64,000 nucleotides of DNA, taken from the NCBI RefSeq assembly GCF_003946515.1, contig NZ_RHOM01000002.1:97058-161057 (forward strand), in the 5' to 3' direction. The notes below the pieces were generated by a model. It worked only from the letters and a program-made list of their open reading frames with translations, did not search any database and was not told the origin of the DNA. Origin of the DNA: Companilactobacillus zhongbaensis. GTDB taxonomy: Bacteria > Bacillota > Bacilli > Lactobacillales > Lactobacillaceae. This document shows positions 50,596 to 58,042 of the stretch, in pieces. The first letter of the stretch is position 1, and each line of letters starts with the position of its first letter. Made by a program: the position numbers and the translations under genes.

Positions 50596-51141
50596 ATGGA
50601 AGAATACTGTATACCTGTTTACCATGTAAATGATAGAGACATCGTAGAAGAGTTTGTAAATAATAATGGCTTTTATAATTCCCATGATCACGGTGAGTGG
50701 GCTGGTTCTGGAATGTATTTTTGGGACAATATATCTAATGCATACTATTGGAAAAAGCAGCGAGAGAATAGGGGAAATGATAACTCATTTTTAATTTGTA
50801 AGGCAAAATTAATGTATAATGATGACTCAATATTAGATTTGACTGATAAAAATACTAGAATAGCTTTTAATAACGCATGGCAAATGTTAGAAAACGCGTA
50901 CAAAAAATGTTACGGGAAATCAGCAATTGGGTATGTTCCTGCTAGTGCAAAAATAGATTTTATTATATCCGAAATTATGACTGATAAAGAAATAGTTAAG
51001 ATCATCGCCACCTATAGGCCCAAATCTAAAAGTGGTAATACAATTTATGTTTCGAAAAACTATCCAAGTGTAGATGAAAGTGCAAGAGTTATAATTTGTG
51101 TCAGAGAAAATACTCGACTATCAAGCCGGCAACTAATATAA
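50596..51141 (+). CDS. Putative ADP-ribosyltransferase-like toxin of a TAC module
   Basis: 181 residues. The N-terminus has features of the ADP-ribosyltransferase fold: a first strand with PVYHVND (His10), then NNNGFYNS and GSGMYFWDNISNAYYWKK (Gly/Tyr around 37-54). This is the pattern used by DUF3990/ART-like toxins (YHG..., G-x-G-x-YF..., A..W). The catalytic third residue is not obvious. It is first in a three-gene unit with a small protein and a SecB-like chaperone, the order of CmdTAC. AAGG lies 7 bases upstream; a TTG two codons earlier is less likely. The fold call is from motifs only. Confidence 0.6.
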   Translation: MEEYCIPVYHVNDRDIVEEFVNNNGFYNSHDHGEWAGSGMYFWDNISNAYYWKKQRENRGNDNSFLICKAKLMYNDDSILDLTDKNTRIAFNNAWQMLENAYKKCYGKSAIGYVPASAKIDFIISEIMTDKEIVKIIATYRPKSKSGNTIYVSKNYPSVDESARVIICVRENTRLSSRQLI

Positions 51142-51163
51142 TAAATCTGTGGAGGTGGTTCAA

Positions 51164-51388
51164 ATGAAGAAGAGCTTAATTGAGTTAACAAAAGAGTATA
51201 TAGATTCACTTGATGAGGGTATGATGGATGCTTCGTTTGATAGACTTAAACTGATTCAAAAAAAATATATTACTCCAGAGATTGAAGGGGTAAAAATAAT
51301 TGAAACAGTTAAAGTTCCTGAAAAAAAATCTAACATAACTTATGATGTCAGTAATGAAATGAGTATCACATTAGAGTGTGCGGCTTAA
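51164..51388 (+). CDS. Putative antitoxin of the TAC module
   Basis: 74 residues. A helical N-terminus (MKKSLIELTKEYIDSLDEGM) is followed by an extended hydrophobic C-terminal part (KKSNITYDVSNEMSITLECA) that could be the chaperone-addiction segment bound by the SecB-like protein. GGAGGTGG lies 7 bases before the ATG. It starts 22 bases after the toxin-like gene, and the chaperone start follows its stop by one base. The antitoxin role is inferred from position. Confidence 0.55.
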   Translation: MKKSLIELTKEYIDSLDEGMMDASFDRLKLIQKKYITPEIEGVKIIETVKVPEKKSNITYDVSNEMSITLECAA

Positions 51389-51389
51389 T

Positions 51390-51806
51390 ATGTCAGATGT
51401 AAAAAAGAGTAATTCCTTATATTTCAATGAACCACATTTAGAGAACATGAAATTTGTTTCAAACGATAATTTTATTAATGATGATTATGATGGTAAAGTT
51501 AATATCGAATTGAGTAGTAATATAAATAGAATAGATGACAAATCTTCTAACGTTAAATTGACATTGTTACTAAATAAAGAAAATGAAGATTATCCCTTTT
51601 ATATAGAGGTAACAATGACCGCTGATTTTCGATATGAGAAGAATTTAGAAGAATCGGTTATTGAGGAGCTATTGAAGGTCAATGCATCTTCACTATTGTT
51701 TTCATACATTAGAACTCTGGTCGTTGAAGTAACAGATCGTTCGAAGTTTTCAACATTGCATTTACCATTTATGAATTTTACACAAAGCAAGAAATCCGAT
51801 GATTAG
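51390..51806 (+). CDS. SecB-like chaperone of the TAC module
   Basis: 138 residues. The C-terminal half (VNASSLLFSYIRTLVVEVTD, FSTLHLPFMNF) closely follows the SecB signature, in which a hydrophobic helix is followed by a PP-x-NF-like end. The N-terminal beta-sheet region is compatible with SecB. Firmicutes generally lack the SecB export pathway, so a SecB-like protein next to a small toxin-antitoxin pair points to a dedicated antitoxin chaperone. A GTG four codons upstream is an alternative start. Confidence 0.72.
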   Translation: MSDVKKSNSLYFNEPHLENMKFVSNDNFINDDYDGKVNIELSSNINRIDDKSSNVKLTLLLNKENEDYPFYIEVTMTADFRYEKNLEESVIEELLKVNASSLLFSYIRTLVVEVTDRSKFSTLHLPFMNFTQSKKSDD

Positions 51807-51832
51807 ATTTTTTGAAATCTTAATCATTATTT

Positions 51833-51875
51833 ACCCACATCTATTAATTTAGGTGTGGGTATTTTTTTGTTATAT
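51833..51875 (+). terminator. Terminator copy 2, after the TAC module
   Basis: The stem ACCCACATCTA/TAGGTGTGGGT is followed by TTTTTTT. Identical over 26 bases to the terminator behind the endolysin gene. Confidence 0.85.
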
Positions 51876-52049
51876 AAGTGATGAGAGTTTTATTAAACTT
51901 GAATTGAGGATAATTTCTTGATTTTTTTTGTTCATCAGTGTAACGTTTATGATCAAAAAAATTTGAAAATTGATTAACTACCTGTTAATATGTTTGTTGA
52001 AGCAAGTCGTTTATAAATGCCTCTTGCTTAATGTTGTTCAGTATATAAT

Positions 52050-52175
52050 GTAGTTGGCGATACACTACGTTGCTAGGTAGAGGCTTAAATCTACCCCTAG
52101 TCCCAATTGGAGACTATTCCAATTCGGTATCGTAAATTATTGACCGTCTTTCATCTGAAGGGCGGTTATTTTTTT
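52050..52175 (+). ncRNA. Structured small RNA candidate near attR
   Basis: TATAAT (52044-52049) is preceded by an inverted repeat AAGCAAG/CTTGCTT (52000/52023). The putative transcript has a closing stem CGATAC/GTATCG (52058/52127) around two hairpins, CTAG-TAGA/TCTA-CTAG (52073-52100) and AATTGGA/TCCAATT (52105-52123). A terminator ACCGTCTTTC/GAAGGGCGGT (52143/52157) with T8 follows. No ORF. Family not recognised. Confidence 0.55.
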
Positions 52176-52186
52176 AAGGAAAGTAT

Positions 52187-52273
52187 ATGAAGTTTAATTC
52201 TCAAGATGTTCCGTTAAATCGATTAATAATTGATAGTCAAAAAGATATCAATTTTAAGGCAATGTTATTTTAA
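52187..52273 (+). CDS. Very small ORF near attR
   Basis: 28 residues (MKFNSQDVPLNRLIIDSQKD) with AAGGAAAG 5 bases upstream, directly after the small-RNA terminator. Little support beyond the ribosome binding site. Confidence 0.3.
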   Translation: MKFNSQDVPLNRLIIDSQKDINFKAMLF

Positions 52274-52282
52274 TAATTGAAA

Positions 52283-52316
52283 CAGAAAAACACGCCTATT
52301 TTAGACGTGTTTTTCA
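52283..52316. terminator. Bidirectional terminator at prophage right end
   Basis: The 10-bp perfect stem GAAAAACACG (52285) / CGTGTTTTTC (52306) has T/A tracts on either side. It may also terminate the tmRNA transcript on minus. Confidence 0.75.
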
Positions 52317-52356
52317 TTCGCTATTTCTTCGCTGCTCCCACATTATTATTTTTTTT

Positions 52357-52380
52357 GAGTACCATTTGAGTGCCATGAGT
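52357..52380. promoter_or_regulatory. Candidate integrase arm-type sites, right
   Basis: GAGTACCAT (52357) and GAGTGCCAT (52368) match the two sites near attL. Sites on both arms are expected for a lambda-type integrase. Confidence 0.5.
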
Positions 52381-52472
52381 ATGAAATTCTACGAAATTTC
52401 GTAAAACCTCAAAAAATAAAAACGTTGTGTTATCAAGGGTTTGCACCCTTATAAAACATAATGAAATGTAAA

Positions 52473-52499
52473 AAGTGGAGATGAGGGGAATCGAACCCC
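52473..52499. repeat. attR core (3' end of tmRNA)
   Basis: This is the second copy of the 27-bp repeat found at 14845-14871. It restores the T-arm/acceptor end of ssrA. Confidence 0.95.
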
Positions 52500-52839
52500 T
52501 GTCCAGGCGTAATGCTATGTAAGCTTCTACACTCATAGTTATGCTACTTGAAAGTTTGCCATCATGAACGCCGCATAACCAGGCTAGCCATGATGACTAT
52601 CCTGATCGATCTCTTTTTAACTATTCAGAAGGGATAGTCAAACGTAGCCCAATTAATTTGAGACCCAATTCTGACCCTTGGGCGAAGTCAGGTTGGATCA
52701 CGCTTAGACTGTTTTTAGGCAGCTAATGCGTAAGAATTATTATTTTTTGCAGTTATAATTTAACTGATTGTTTTTACGAAACAAAAAAAACGAAGTGCGG
52801 CCCACACGCTATTACACATGTCGAATCCAGAACATCCCC
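52476..52839 (-). ncRNA. ssrA: Transfer-messenger RNA
   Basis: 364 nt. The 5' end GGGGATGTTCTGGATTCGAC pairs with the 3' CATCTCC through a 7-bp acceptor stem (one G-U). The T-arm GGTTCGATTCC is present. The tag reading frame starts at a GCA resume codon and encodes AKNNNSYALAA followed by TAA (about 52720-52753). CCA is not encoded. It rescues stalled ribosomes and is the prophage attachment gene. A -10-like TAGAAT lies just upstream. Confidence 0.96.
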
Positions 52840-52902
52840 GAGATATTCTATTACCGAAATAAATCGGCATATAATTATTATACATGAAAATCACTAAAAT
52901 AA

Positions 52903-52931
52903 AAAAAATCAGCCTTATTAGCTGATTTTTT
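52903..52931. terminator. Terminator of the YitT-type gene
   Basis: AAAAAATCAGC (52903) pairs with GCTGATTTTTT (52921), an 11-bp perfect stem with a T run on the minus strand. Confidence 0.8.
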
Positions 52932-53531
52932 TTAAATAGTTAAAAATTTGTCTTCTATAATAGTACACAATTTTATGACGATGCTGGAAATTGCAACTGA
53001 CATGACTGCCAGTCCGAAATTGAGCCAGCTAGTTACGAAGATGTTTCCGATACAAACGAGAGCATCGACGATAAAAAGGGTGATGTAGCGATCGACTCCG
53101 AAGTGACGATGGATGATGATCGGAGGAACGGTCGTGCCACCACTGGACATATTCAAGGTGTAAAGAATTGCCAAACCAACACCGAAGATGACACTACCAA
53201 CGACAACTGAAGGAAAAATAGGTTTGATCACGTCAAAAACTGGGGTGACAAGTAATAAAAGTGGTAGTAGGAAACTCCCAAAAACTAATTTGACAGTCGT
53301 CATTTTTTCTAAAAAGAAAAACGAAAAAACTAACATGACGATGTTAATGGAGAAGACTGACAATGAAGTTGGAATGGAAAAGCCTTCAAATAGCAGGATG
53401 GCAATGCCGGTGGCACCACCTGCAGCAACTTTGCTAGGTTCGAAAAACAAGTTAATACTGATAGCAATTAACTCTAAAGATATGATCATCAGTAAGATTT
53501 TTGAAATATTTTTTAGCTTTTTTTTATTCAT
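52932..53531 (-). CDS. YitT-family (DUF161) membrane protein, short
   Basis: 199 residues with five to six membrane helices. The DUF161 region is clear (FEPSKVAAGGATGIAILLF, NMSSGGTTVPPIIIHRHFGV). It lacks the C-terminal DUF2179 domain of full-length YitT (about 280 residues), which is normal for a subset. Function unknown. It is monocistronic. Confidence 0.83.
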   Translation of the reverse strand: MNKKKLKNISKILLMIISLELIAISINLFFEPSKVAAGGATGIAILLFEGFSIPTSLSVFSINIVMLVFSFFFLEKMTTVKLVFGSFLLPLLLLVTPVFDVIKPIFPSVVVGSVIFGVGLAILYTLNMSSGGTTVPPIIIHRHFGVDRYITLFIVDALVCIGNIFVTSWLNFGLAVMSVAISSIVIKLCTIIEDKFLTI

Positions 53532-53637
53532 GATATTAAATATAGCACTCTTATAATAATTTCGACAAATCGTCTAAGTTCAATAATCATCAAGGATTCA
53601 GCTGATATTGATATTCTTTTATTACGAAAATATTACT

Positions 53638-53704
53638 AAGGTTACATAAATTTCAGAAAATGTAACCTTGAAGGAGTAGTCATGTAACATTCACCTGTTA
53701 TAGT
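53638..53704 (+). promoter_or_regulatory. Inverted repeat and promoter region of the LysM gene
   Basis: AAGGTTACAT (53638) and ATGTAACCTT (53660) form a perfect 10-bp inverted repeat. A third ATGTAAC lies at 53681. TTATAGT at about 53698 is a -10 candidate. TGTAAC resembles the WalR half-site, but the spacing (22) differs from the classic 11. Confidence 0.4.
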
Positions 53705-53756
53705 ACTTCACATAGCAACGAGAGCTAAACTTTAAAAGTAAGGATGTTATTAATTT

Positions 53757-54389
53757 ATGAAAAAAGTATTATCACTCGCATTTGTTGGTGCCATTGCACT
53801 TACTGCATTTGGTATTAAGACAAGTACATCAGAAGCCGCTACAACTATTGACAGTAGCCACGTATCTGTAGAAGCAGGTGACTCATACAAGAGCATCGCC
53901 GAAGCAAACGGAACTACCGTTTCAGCTTTGGAACAAGCTAATGGCCGTGAAGTTGGCGGATTTGACCTCATCTTCCCAGGTGAGACTATCACATTGCCTA
54001 CAACAACTGCCGTACAACAAAATGTTGAAAGTACACAAACACAATCAAATACACAAGACACTGCAGCTACTCAAAGTGCTGCAACACAAAGTGCCACAAC
54101 ACAACCTACAACAACTACTCAATCAGCAGGTTCATTTAAGATCAGTTTCTATGATCCAGCTGTTTTAGGTTCAAACATGGGTTACTCAGGTGTGGCTGCT
54201 AATTTATCAGTTTTCCCTAAGGGAACTCAATTGAAGATTACTTTATCTGACGGTACTGTTCTTTATAGAACTGTTAACGATACAGGTACATTTGCTTATA
54301 GTAACCCTAACCAATTAGATGTTGCTATGCCTAATTCAAGTATTCCTTCATATGGTGTAACTTCAGCTTCAGTTGAAGTTGTTGGATAG
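53757..54389 (+). CDS. Secreted LysM / 3D-domain cell-wall protein
   Basis: 210 residues. Signal peptide (cleaved after about residue 27, SEA-A), LysM peptidoglycan-binding domain (about 35-82, VEAGDSYKSIAEANGTTVSA), a Thr/Gln-rich spacer, and a C-terminal double-psi-barrel (3D-type) domain (YSGVAANLSVFPKGTQLKIT, NDTGTFAYSNPNQLDVAMP). It resembles lactobacillus aggregation-promoting/Sep-type and 3D proteins involved in wall remodelling. Followed by its own terminator. Confidence 0.85.
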   Translation: MKKVLSLAFVGAIALTAFGIKTSTSEAATTIDSSHVSVEAGDSYKSIAEANGTTVSALEQANGREVGGFDLIFPGETITLPTTTAVQQNVESTQTQSNTQDTAATQSAATQSATTQPTTTTQSAGSFKISFYDPAVLGSNMGYSGVAANLSVFPKGTQLKITLSDGTVLYRTVNDTGTFAYSNPNQLDVAMPNSSIPSYGVTSASVEVVG

Positions 54390-54399
54390 AGTTTTTTCT

Positions 54400-54430
54400 A
54401 AGAATCCTTTTTGAGGATTCTTTTTTTTTG
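54400..54430 (+). terminator. Terminator of the LysM gene
   Basis: AAGAATCC (54400) pairs with GGATTCTT (54415) and is followed by T9. Confidence 0.85.
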
Positions 54431-54443
54431 GTGTTTTATTGCC

Positions 54444-54618
54444 GGTTCTGCGGAGGGTTCCGGGAATTGCGCCGTGGAACGCTGCGGGCCAACTTTGAGC
54501 TATCCAAGGAAACCCGCCTTGGACATCTCAAAGCTTGACCTTTTCGTAAGCACGGCCCATGCCGTGCAAACGAAAATTTCGCGGCTGACGGCGAATTCCC
54601 TCCACCCTCCGCAGAACC
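54444..54618. repeat. Structured intergenic repeat element, complete copy
   Basis: GC-rich 175-bp element. The outer stem GGTTCTGCGGAGGG/CCCTCCGCAGAACC is 14 bp and perfect. Inside are GGGAATTGCGCC/GGCGAATTCCC, hairpin TCCAAGG/CCTTGGA within GAGC...CTC, and hairpin TTTTCGT-CACGGC/GCCGTG-ACGAAAA. A related copy with compensatory base changes lies at about 63750-63872. Noncoding. Confidence 0.75.
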
Positions 54619-54649
54619 TAAGTTGGTGATAAATTCTCGTTTTTGTGGG

Positions 54650-54912
54650 GGGGACGGTACTTATTTTTGTCGTACAAACTTGCTGCGATTTTGGTTGTGT
54701 ACCGAAGTTTATTTCTTCTTACGATATTTGCTTATAAATCCTATCTTGTTGATTTATTTTTGTGGATATCATCGAAATATTTCTTTTTTTCCACTGTTCG
54801 ATTATTGTGTTTATATTTTACTTGTCATGGATAAAAAAATCGGGAAATTCCGAGATGACCGAAAGGTCAGCAAGGAGTTTCCCGCATTTTTTCTTTTACT
54901 TGTATTTTGCTT
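54650..54912. other. Noncoding region with a strong terminator hairpin
   Basis: I see no credible gene. CGGGAAA...TGACC-GAAA-GGTCA...TTTCCCG (54841-54884) is a long near-perfect hairpin followed by TTTTTTCTTTT, a plus-strand terminator with no recognisable gene in front. Confidence 0.5.
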
Positions 54913-55137
54913 TTAAAAATAAATTCTCTTACCGAATTTCCATAGTTCGTCCAGGAATTCATTGATCCTGTTGTAGGTTTGATTGGCCTTGGGATGATCT
55001 CTTATGTATTGCTTTTGATATGTTGCGTTGAAGTCATCTTGGTGGCCTGGCTTATAGGAATTGTTTTTGATGGAGTTGCTTTGGAAATTTTGGTACTTTT
55101 GGTTTTTCATTAGGTTGTGCCATTCTTTGAAGTTCAT
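54913..55137 (-). CDS. Small hypothetical protein
   Basis: 74 residues starting MNFKEWHNLMKNQKYQNFQS, with AGAGGTG 7 bases before the ATG. Rich in Asn/Gln/Lys. No family recognised. The 400 bases upstream (55138-55507) hold no gene I can support. Confidence 0.5.
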   Translation of the reverse strand: MNFKEWHNLMKNQKYQNFQSNSIKNNSYKPGHQDDFNATYQKQYIRDHPKANQTYNRINEFLDELWKFGKRIYF

Positions 55138-55507
55138 CAACAACACCTCTTTAATTCAATAGGGTAGCAGTTGATTTTCGATATGGCAATTTTATCGTCT
55201 TATTTGTTGATTTTACTTAGGGAGGATCCTTTGTGAAGGCTTTATTTGTGTTGCGGATCAATTTTACTTCTTTTGAAATATAAACTGGAGACAAGGTAGT
55301 GTTGATTGATTTGAAATGCTTGAGAAAAAATTGCTTGAATTTTTTGCTCATTCAGGAACCCCCTCAATTTTGTTTGACAATTTATATTACGCTTTTAATA
55401 GAACAGTTGCCTGCCGATTTTTGGGGAAATATACACAAACTTTACATTGGATCTCACATTTTTTGTCGAGAAATCTTAATTAAATGAAATTTTATTTAAT
55501 AAAACTA

Positions 55508-55536
55508 TTGACAATCAATTATCGGGTGTTTATTAT
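55508..55536 (+). promoter_or_regulatory. Promoter of the first T-box/metQ unit
   Basis: TTGACA (55508-55513), 17 bases, TATTAT (55531-55536). The same boxes and spacing precede the second T-box. Confidence 0.85.
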
Positions 55537-55542
55537 TTAACT

Positions 55543-55840
55543 CAACTTAATAAAACTATTTTCCAAACAATTTGATCAGGGGAAGTAATTTGTTTATTGA
55601 CGCACAGAAAGCCTCTTTTAGCTGAGATGAGGACGAGATGACGAATGAAAATGACCTGTGATTGGTGCGCTGAGTCGAGAGATTAAGTGGCAATGGCCGG
55701 TATCCATTATAATACACGCGTATAGATTTTTTGTACGTTGTTAAGGGGACTAGTGTAAGCTTGTCCCAAATTAGAATGGTACCGCGGGAAGCCGCTTCTA
55801 TTGCAAATTTATTTTTGCGTAGGAGCGGCTTTTTTTAGTT
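55543..55840 (+). promoter_or_regulatory. T-box riboswitch 1 (methionine)
   Basis: Uncharged-tRNA-sensing leader. It has Stem I elements (GATTGGTGCGCTGAG), a likely ATG specifier in GGCAATGGC, the T-box AGAATGGTACCGCGG (55773-55787), and a terminator GCCGCTTCTA/TAGGAGCGGC with T8 (55791-55837). Uncharged tRNA-Met should allow read-through into metQ. Confidence 0.88.
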
Positions 55841-55867
55841 TTAAGTTTAATATAGGGAGGATCCACC

Positions 55868-56680
55868 ATGAAAAAAGCACGTCGAATTTTATTAGTTTTA
55901 GTAGCAGCATTTTCACTTTTTGCCTTAGTAGGCTGTGGAAATAATTCATCAGAAAAAACAGTCAAGGTGGGTATCATGAATTCCGACGACCCGATTTGGA
56001 AACCTATCAAAGCTAAACTTAAAAAACAAGGTATCAATTTGAAGTTAGTTGAATTTAATGATTTCAATCAACCTAACCAAGCATTATCCCAAGGTGAGCT
56101 TGATATTAATGCTTTCCAACACATCTACTTTTTAAATAATTGGAACAAGACTCACAATACTAACTTAGTTTCTATCGGTACGACAGTTATCGCTCCGTTG
56201 AGAGTTTACTCAACTTCGATCAAGTCGATCAATGATTTGAAAGATGGCGATAAAGTTACTTTGCCAAACGATGCTACTAATGAAGGTCGGGCTTTACAAT
56301 TGTTAGAAACTGCTGGCTTGATCGAACTGAAAAAGACAGCTTTACCAACAGTTAAAGATATTACCAAGTACAATGTGAAGATCAAAGTTACACCACTTGA
56401 TGCTGCACAAACAGCACATTCACTTAATGATGCTAAAGCTGCCATCGTCAACAACACGATCGCAGCCAGTGCCGATCTACCAAACGATGAAGTTATCTAC
56501 AAAGAAAAGATCACTAAGAAATCCAAGCAATGGTTAAATGTCATCGCAACCGACAAGAAAAATAAAGACAATGCTACTTTCAAAAAAGTTGTGAAAGCAT
56601 ACCAATCTGAAGCAAACGCCAAGAACATTAAGAAACAGTATAAAGGCACTACTTTGCCAGCTTGGGATCTGAAGCTTTAA
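55868..56680 (+). CDS. metQ: MetQ-family methionine-binding lipoprotein (paralogue 1)
   Basis: 270 residues. Lipoprotein signal with lipobox LVGC (Cys about 23), then the NlpA/MetQ fold (KVGIMNSDDPIWKPIKAKLK, GELDINAFQH, ATNEGRALQLL, LDAAQTAHSL). It captures D/L-methionine for MetNI. Under T-box 1 control, with GGGAGG upstream. It ends 35 bases before the second promoter. Confidence 0.92.
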   Translation: MKKARRILLVLVAAFSLFALVGCGNNSSEKTVKVGIMNSDDPIWKPIKAKLKKQGINLKLVEFNDFNQPNQALSQGELDINAFQHIYFLNNWNKTHNTNLVSIGTTVIAPLRVYSTSIKSINDLKDGDKVTLPNDATNEGRALQLLETAGLIELKKTALPTVKDITKYNVKIKVTPLDAAQTAHSLNDAKAAIVNNTIAASADLPNDEVIYKEKITKKSKQWLNVIATDKKNKDNATFKKVVKAYQSEANAKNIKKQYKGTTLPAWDLKL

Positions 56681-56714
56681 TAAATATATTTTTTCCGCAA
56701 ATTATTATTTAAAT

Positions 56715-56743
56715 TTGACAATTAGATTGGCAAATTGTATTAT
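56715..56743 (+). promoter_or_regulatory. Promoter of the second T-box/metQ unit
   Basis: TTGACA (56715-56720), 17 bases, TATTAT (56738-56743), a copy of the layout before T-box 1. Confidence 0.8.
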
Positions 56744-56749
56744 CAATTC

Positions 56750-57055
56750 AACGATTAGTTAGAAAATTATTAATTTAAACAAATAGATCAGGGGAAGTAA
56801 TTAGAAATCTGACATACAGAAAGTTATCATTTGCTGAGAGATAACGGACGATCCTTTTGAAAATGACCTGTGATTGGTGCGCTGAGTCCTATGGATAAAG
56901 ATGCAATGGGTGGTATCCATTACAATACACGCGTATAAGAACCTTTTGTACGTTGTAGAGGAAATAAGTGTAAGCTTATTTCGAATTAGAATGGTACCGC
57001 GATTAGTCGCTTCTAGTTGAAATCAAGAGATTTCAAATTGGAAGCGGCTTTTTTG
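56750..57055 (+). promoter_or_regulatory. T-box riboswitch 2 (methionine)
   Basis: Paralogue of T-box 1, sharing GAAAATGACCTGTGATTGG and TACACGCGTATA. The likely specifier ATG is in GCAATGGG, the T-box AGAATGGTACCGCGA lies at 56988-57002, and the terminator GTCGCTTC...GAAGCGGC with T6 spans 57005-57054. About 140 bases separate it from its gene, with a further TTGACA at 57144 as a possible internal promoter. Confidence 0.87.
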
Positions 57056-57195
57056 TTTGATTAAAATTTTTAACTTTGAGGAATGTTGTTCTTAAGGGAG
57101 GAATCTGATTATTAAACAATTAGCCAATTCGCCAAGAACCATTTTGACACGTTGTTTTAAAGATAATAGATAGTAATTGAATTAAGGGGAAAGTA

Positions 57196-58023
57196 ATGAA
57201 TAAGAGTTTTAAAGCATTAAAAGTTTCACTAGTTTTGTTTGTCGCAATGTTTGCAGTATTGATCTTAGCTGGATGTGGTAATCATCACGACGGTAATACG
57301 ATCAGAGTCGGGATCAACGCCTCTGATTCACCTATTTGGGAAGTAGTTAAGAAGAAAGTTAAAAAGGAAGGCATTGATTTAAAGATCCAAGAATTCAACG
57401 ATTATAACCAACCTAACATGGCACTTGCTCAAGGTGGTTTAGAGATGAATGCTTATCAACATACTTACTTTTTAGATACTTGGAACAAGGCGCATCATAC
57501 CGATCTAGTTCCAATCGGCTATACCATCATCCAACCATTGGCCATGTATTCGCACAAGGTCAAGAAAGTCTCCCAGATCAAGAAGGGTGCTAAGATCACT
57601 ATTCCAAATGATTCTTCAAACGAAGGACGTGCTTTACAGCTTTTACAATCGGCTGGTTTGATCACTTTAAAGAATAAGAAGATCCCATCAGTCAAAGACG
57701 TTACTTCGAACCCGTTACATTTGAAATTTATTACGTTGGATGCAGCCCAAACAGCTCGGACATTGGATGATGTTACAGCTGCTGTAGTTAACGGAAACGT
57801 GGCTGCTGATGCTAAGTTTGATCCTAAAAATGCCGTCTATCGTGAACAGATCACGAAGAAGTCGACACCTTGGATCAACATCATCGTAGCCGAAAAGAAA
57901 GAAAAAAATAACAAGAATTACAAGAAAGTAGTTAAAGCATTCCAATCCAAAGAAACTGCTAAAGAGATCAAGAAAATCTATGGAAACAATGCTGTAACTG
58001 CTTGGAATTTGAACTTGAAATAA
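57196..58023 (+). CDS. metQ: MetQ-family methionine-binding lipoprotein (paralogue 2)
   Basis: 275 residues with lipobox LAGC (Cys about 27) and the MetQ core (RVGINASDSPIWEVVKKKVK, LEMNAYQHTYFLDTWNKAHH, SSNEGRALQLLQSAGL). First gene of the unit metQ-metQ-M20-metN-metI. AAGGGGAAAG precedes the start. Confidence 0.92.
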   Translation: MNKSFKALKVSLVLFVAMFAVLILAGCGNHHDGNTIRVGINASDSPIWEVVKKKVKKEGIDLKIQEFNDYNQPNMALAQGGLEMNAYQHTYFLDTWNKAHHTDLVPIGYTIIQPLAMYSHKVKKVSQIKKGAKITIPNDSSNEGRALQLLQSAGLITLKNKKIPSVKDVTSNPLHLKFITLDAAQTARTLDDVTAAVVNGNVAADAKFDPKNAVYREQITKKSTPWINIIVAEKKEKNNKNYKKVVKAFQSKETAKEIKKIYGNNAVTAWNLNLK

Positions 58024-58042
58024 TCCAGGGGTGGGAATACTT

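Larger units (their letters stand above)
14845..52499. mobile_element. Siphovirus prophage integrated in ssrA
   Basis: The element is about 37.6 kb with modular order: integrase, lysogeny, replication, packaging, head, tail, lysis, accessory. It is bounded by a perfect 27-bp direct repeat equal to the 3' end of the tmRNA gene. The integrase lies next to attL and reads outward. The prophage regenerates the tmRNA 3' end at attR. All structural modules are present, but the tape-measure start codon appears lost. Confidence 0.95.

Noticed and set aside
52321..52536. 71-residue minus-strand ORF
   Set aside because: It reads through the tmRNA 3' end and att core; the DNA is explained by ssrA and attR.
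54411..54965. Several overlapping ORFs of 60-100 codons downstream of the LysM gene
   Set aside because: They cross the structured repeat and a terminator hairpin, lack ribosome binding sites and have implausible composition.
55299..55487. 62-residue ORF upstream of T-box 1
   Set aside because: TTG start, no ribosome binding site, and it ends just before a strong promoter and leader; composition is that of AT-rich noncoding DNA.
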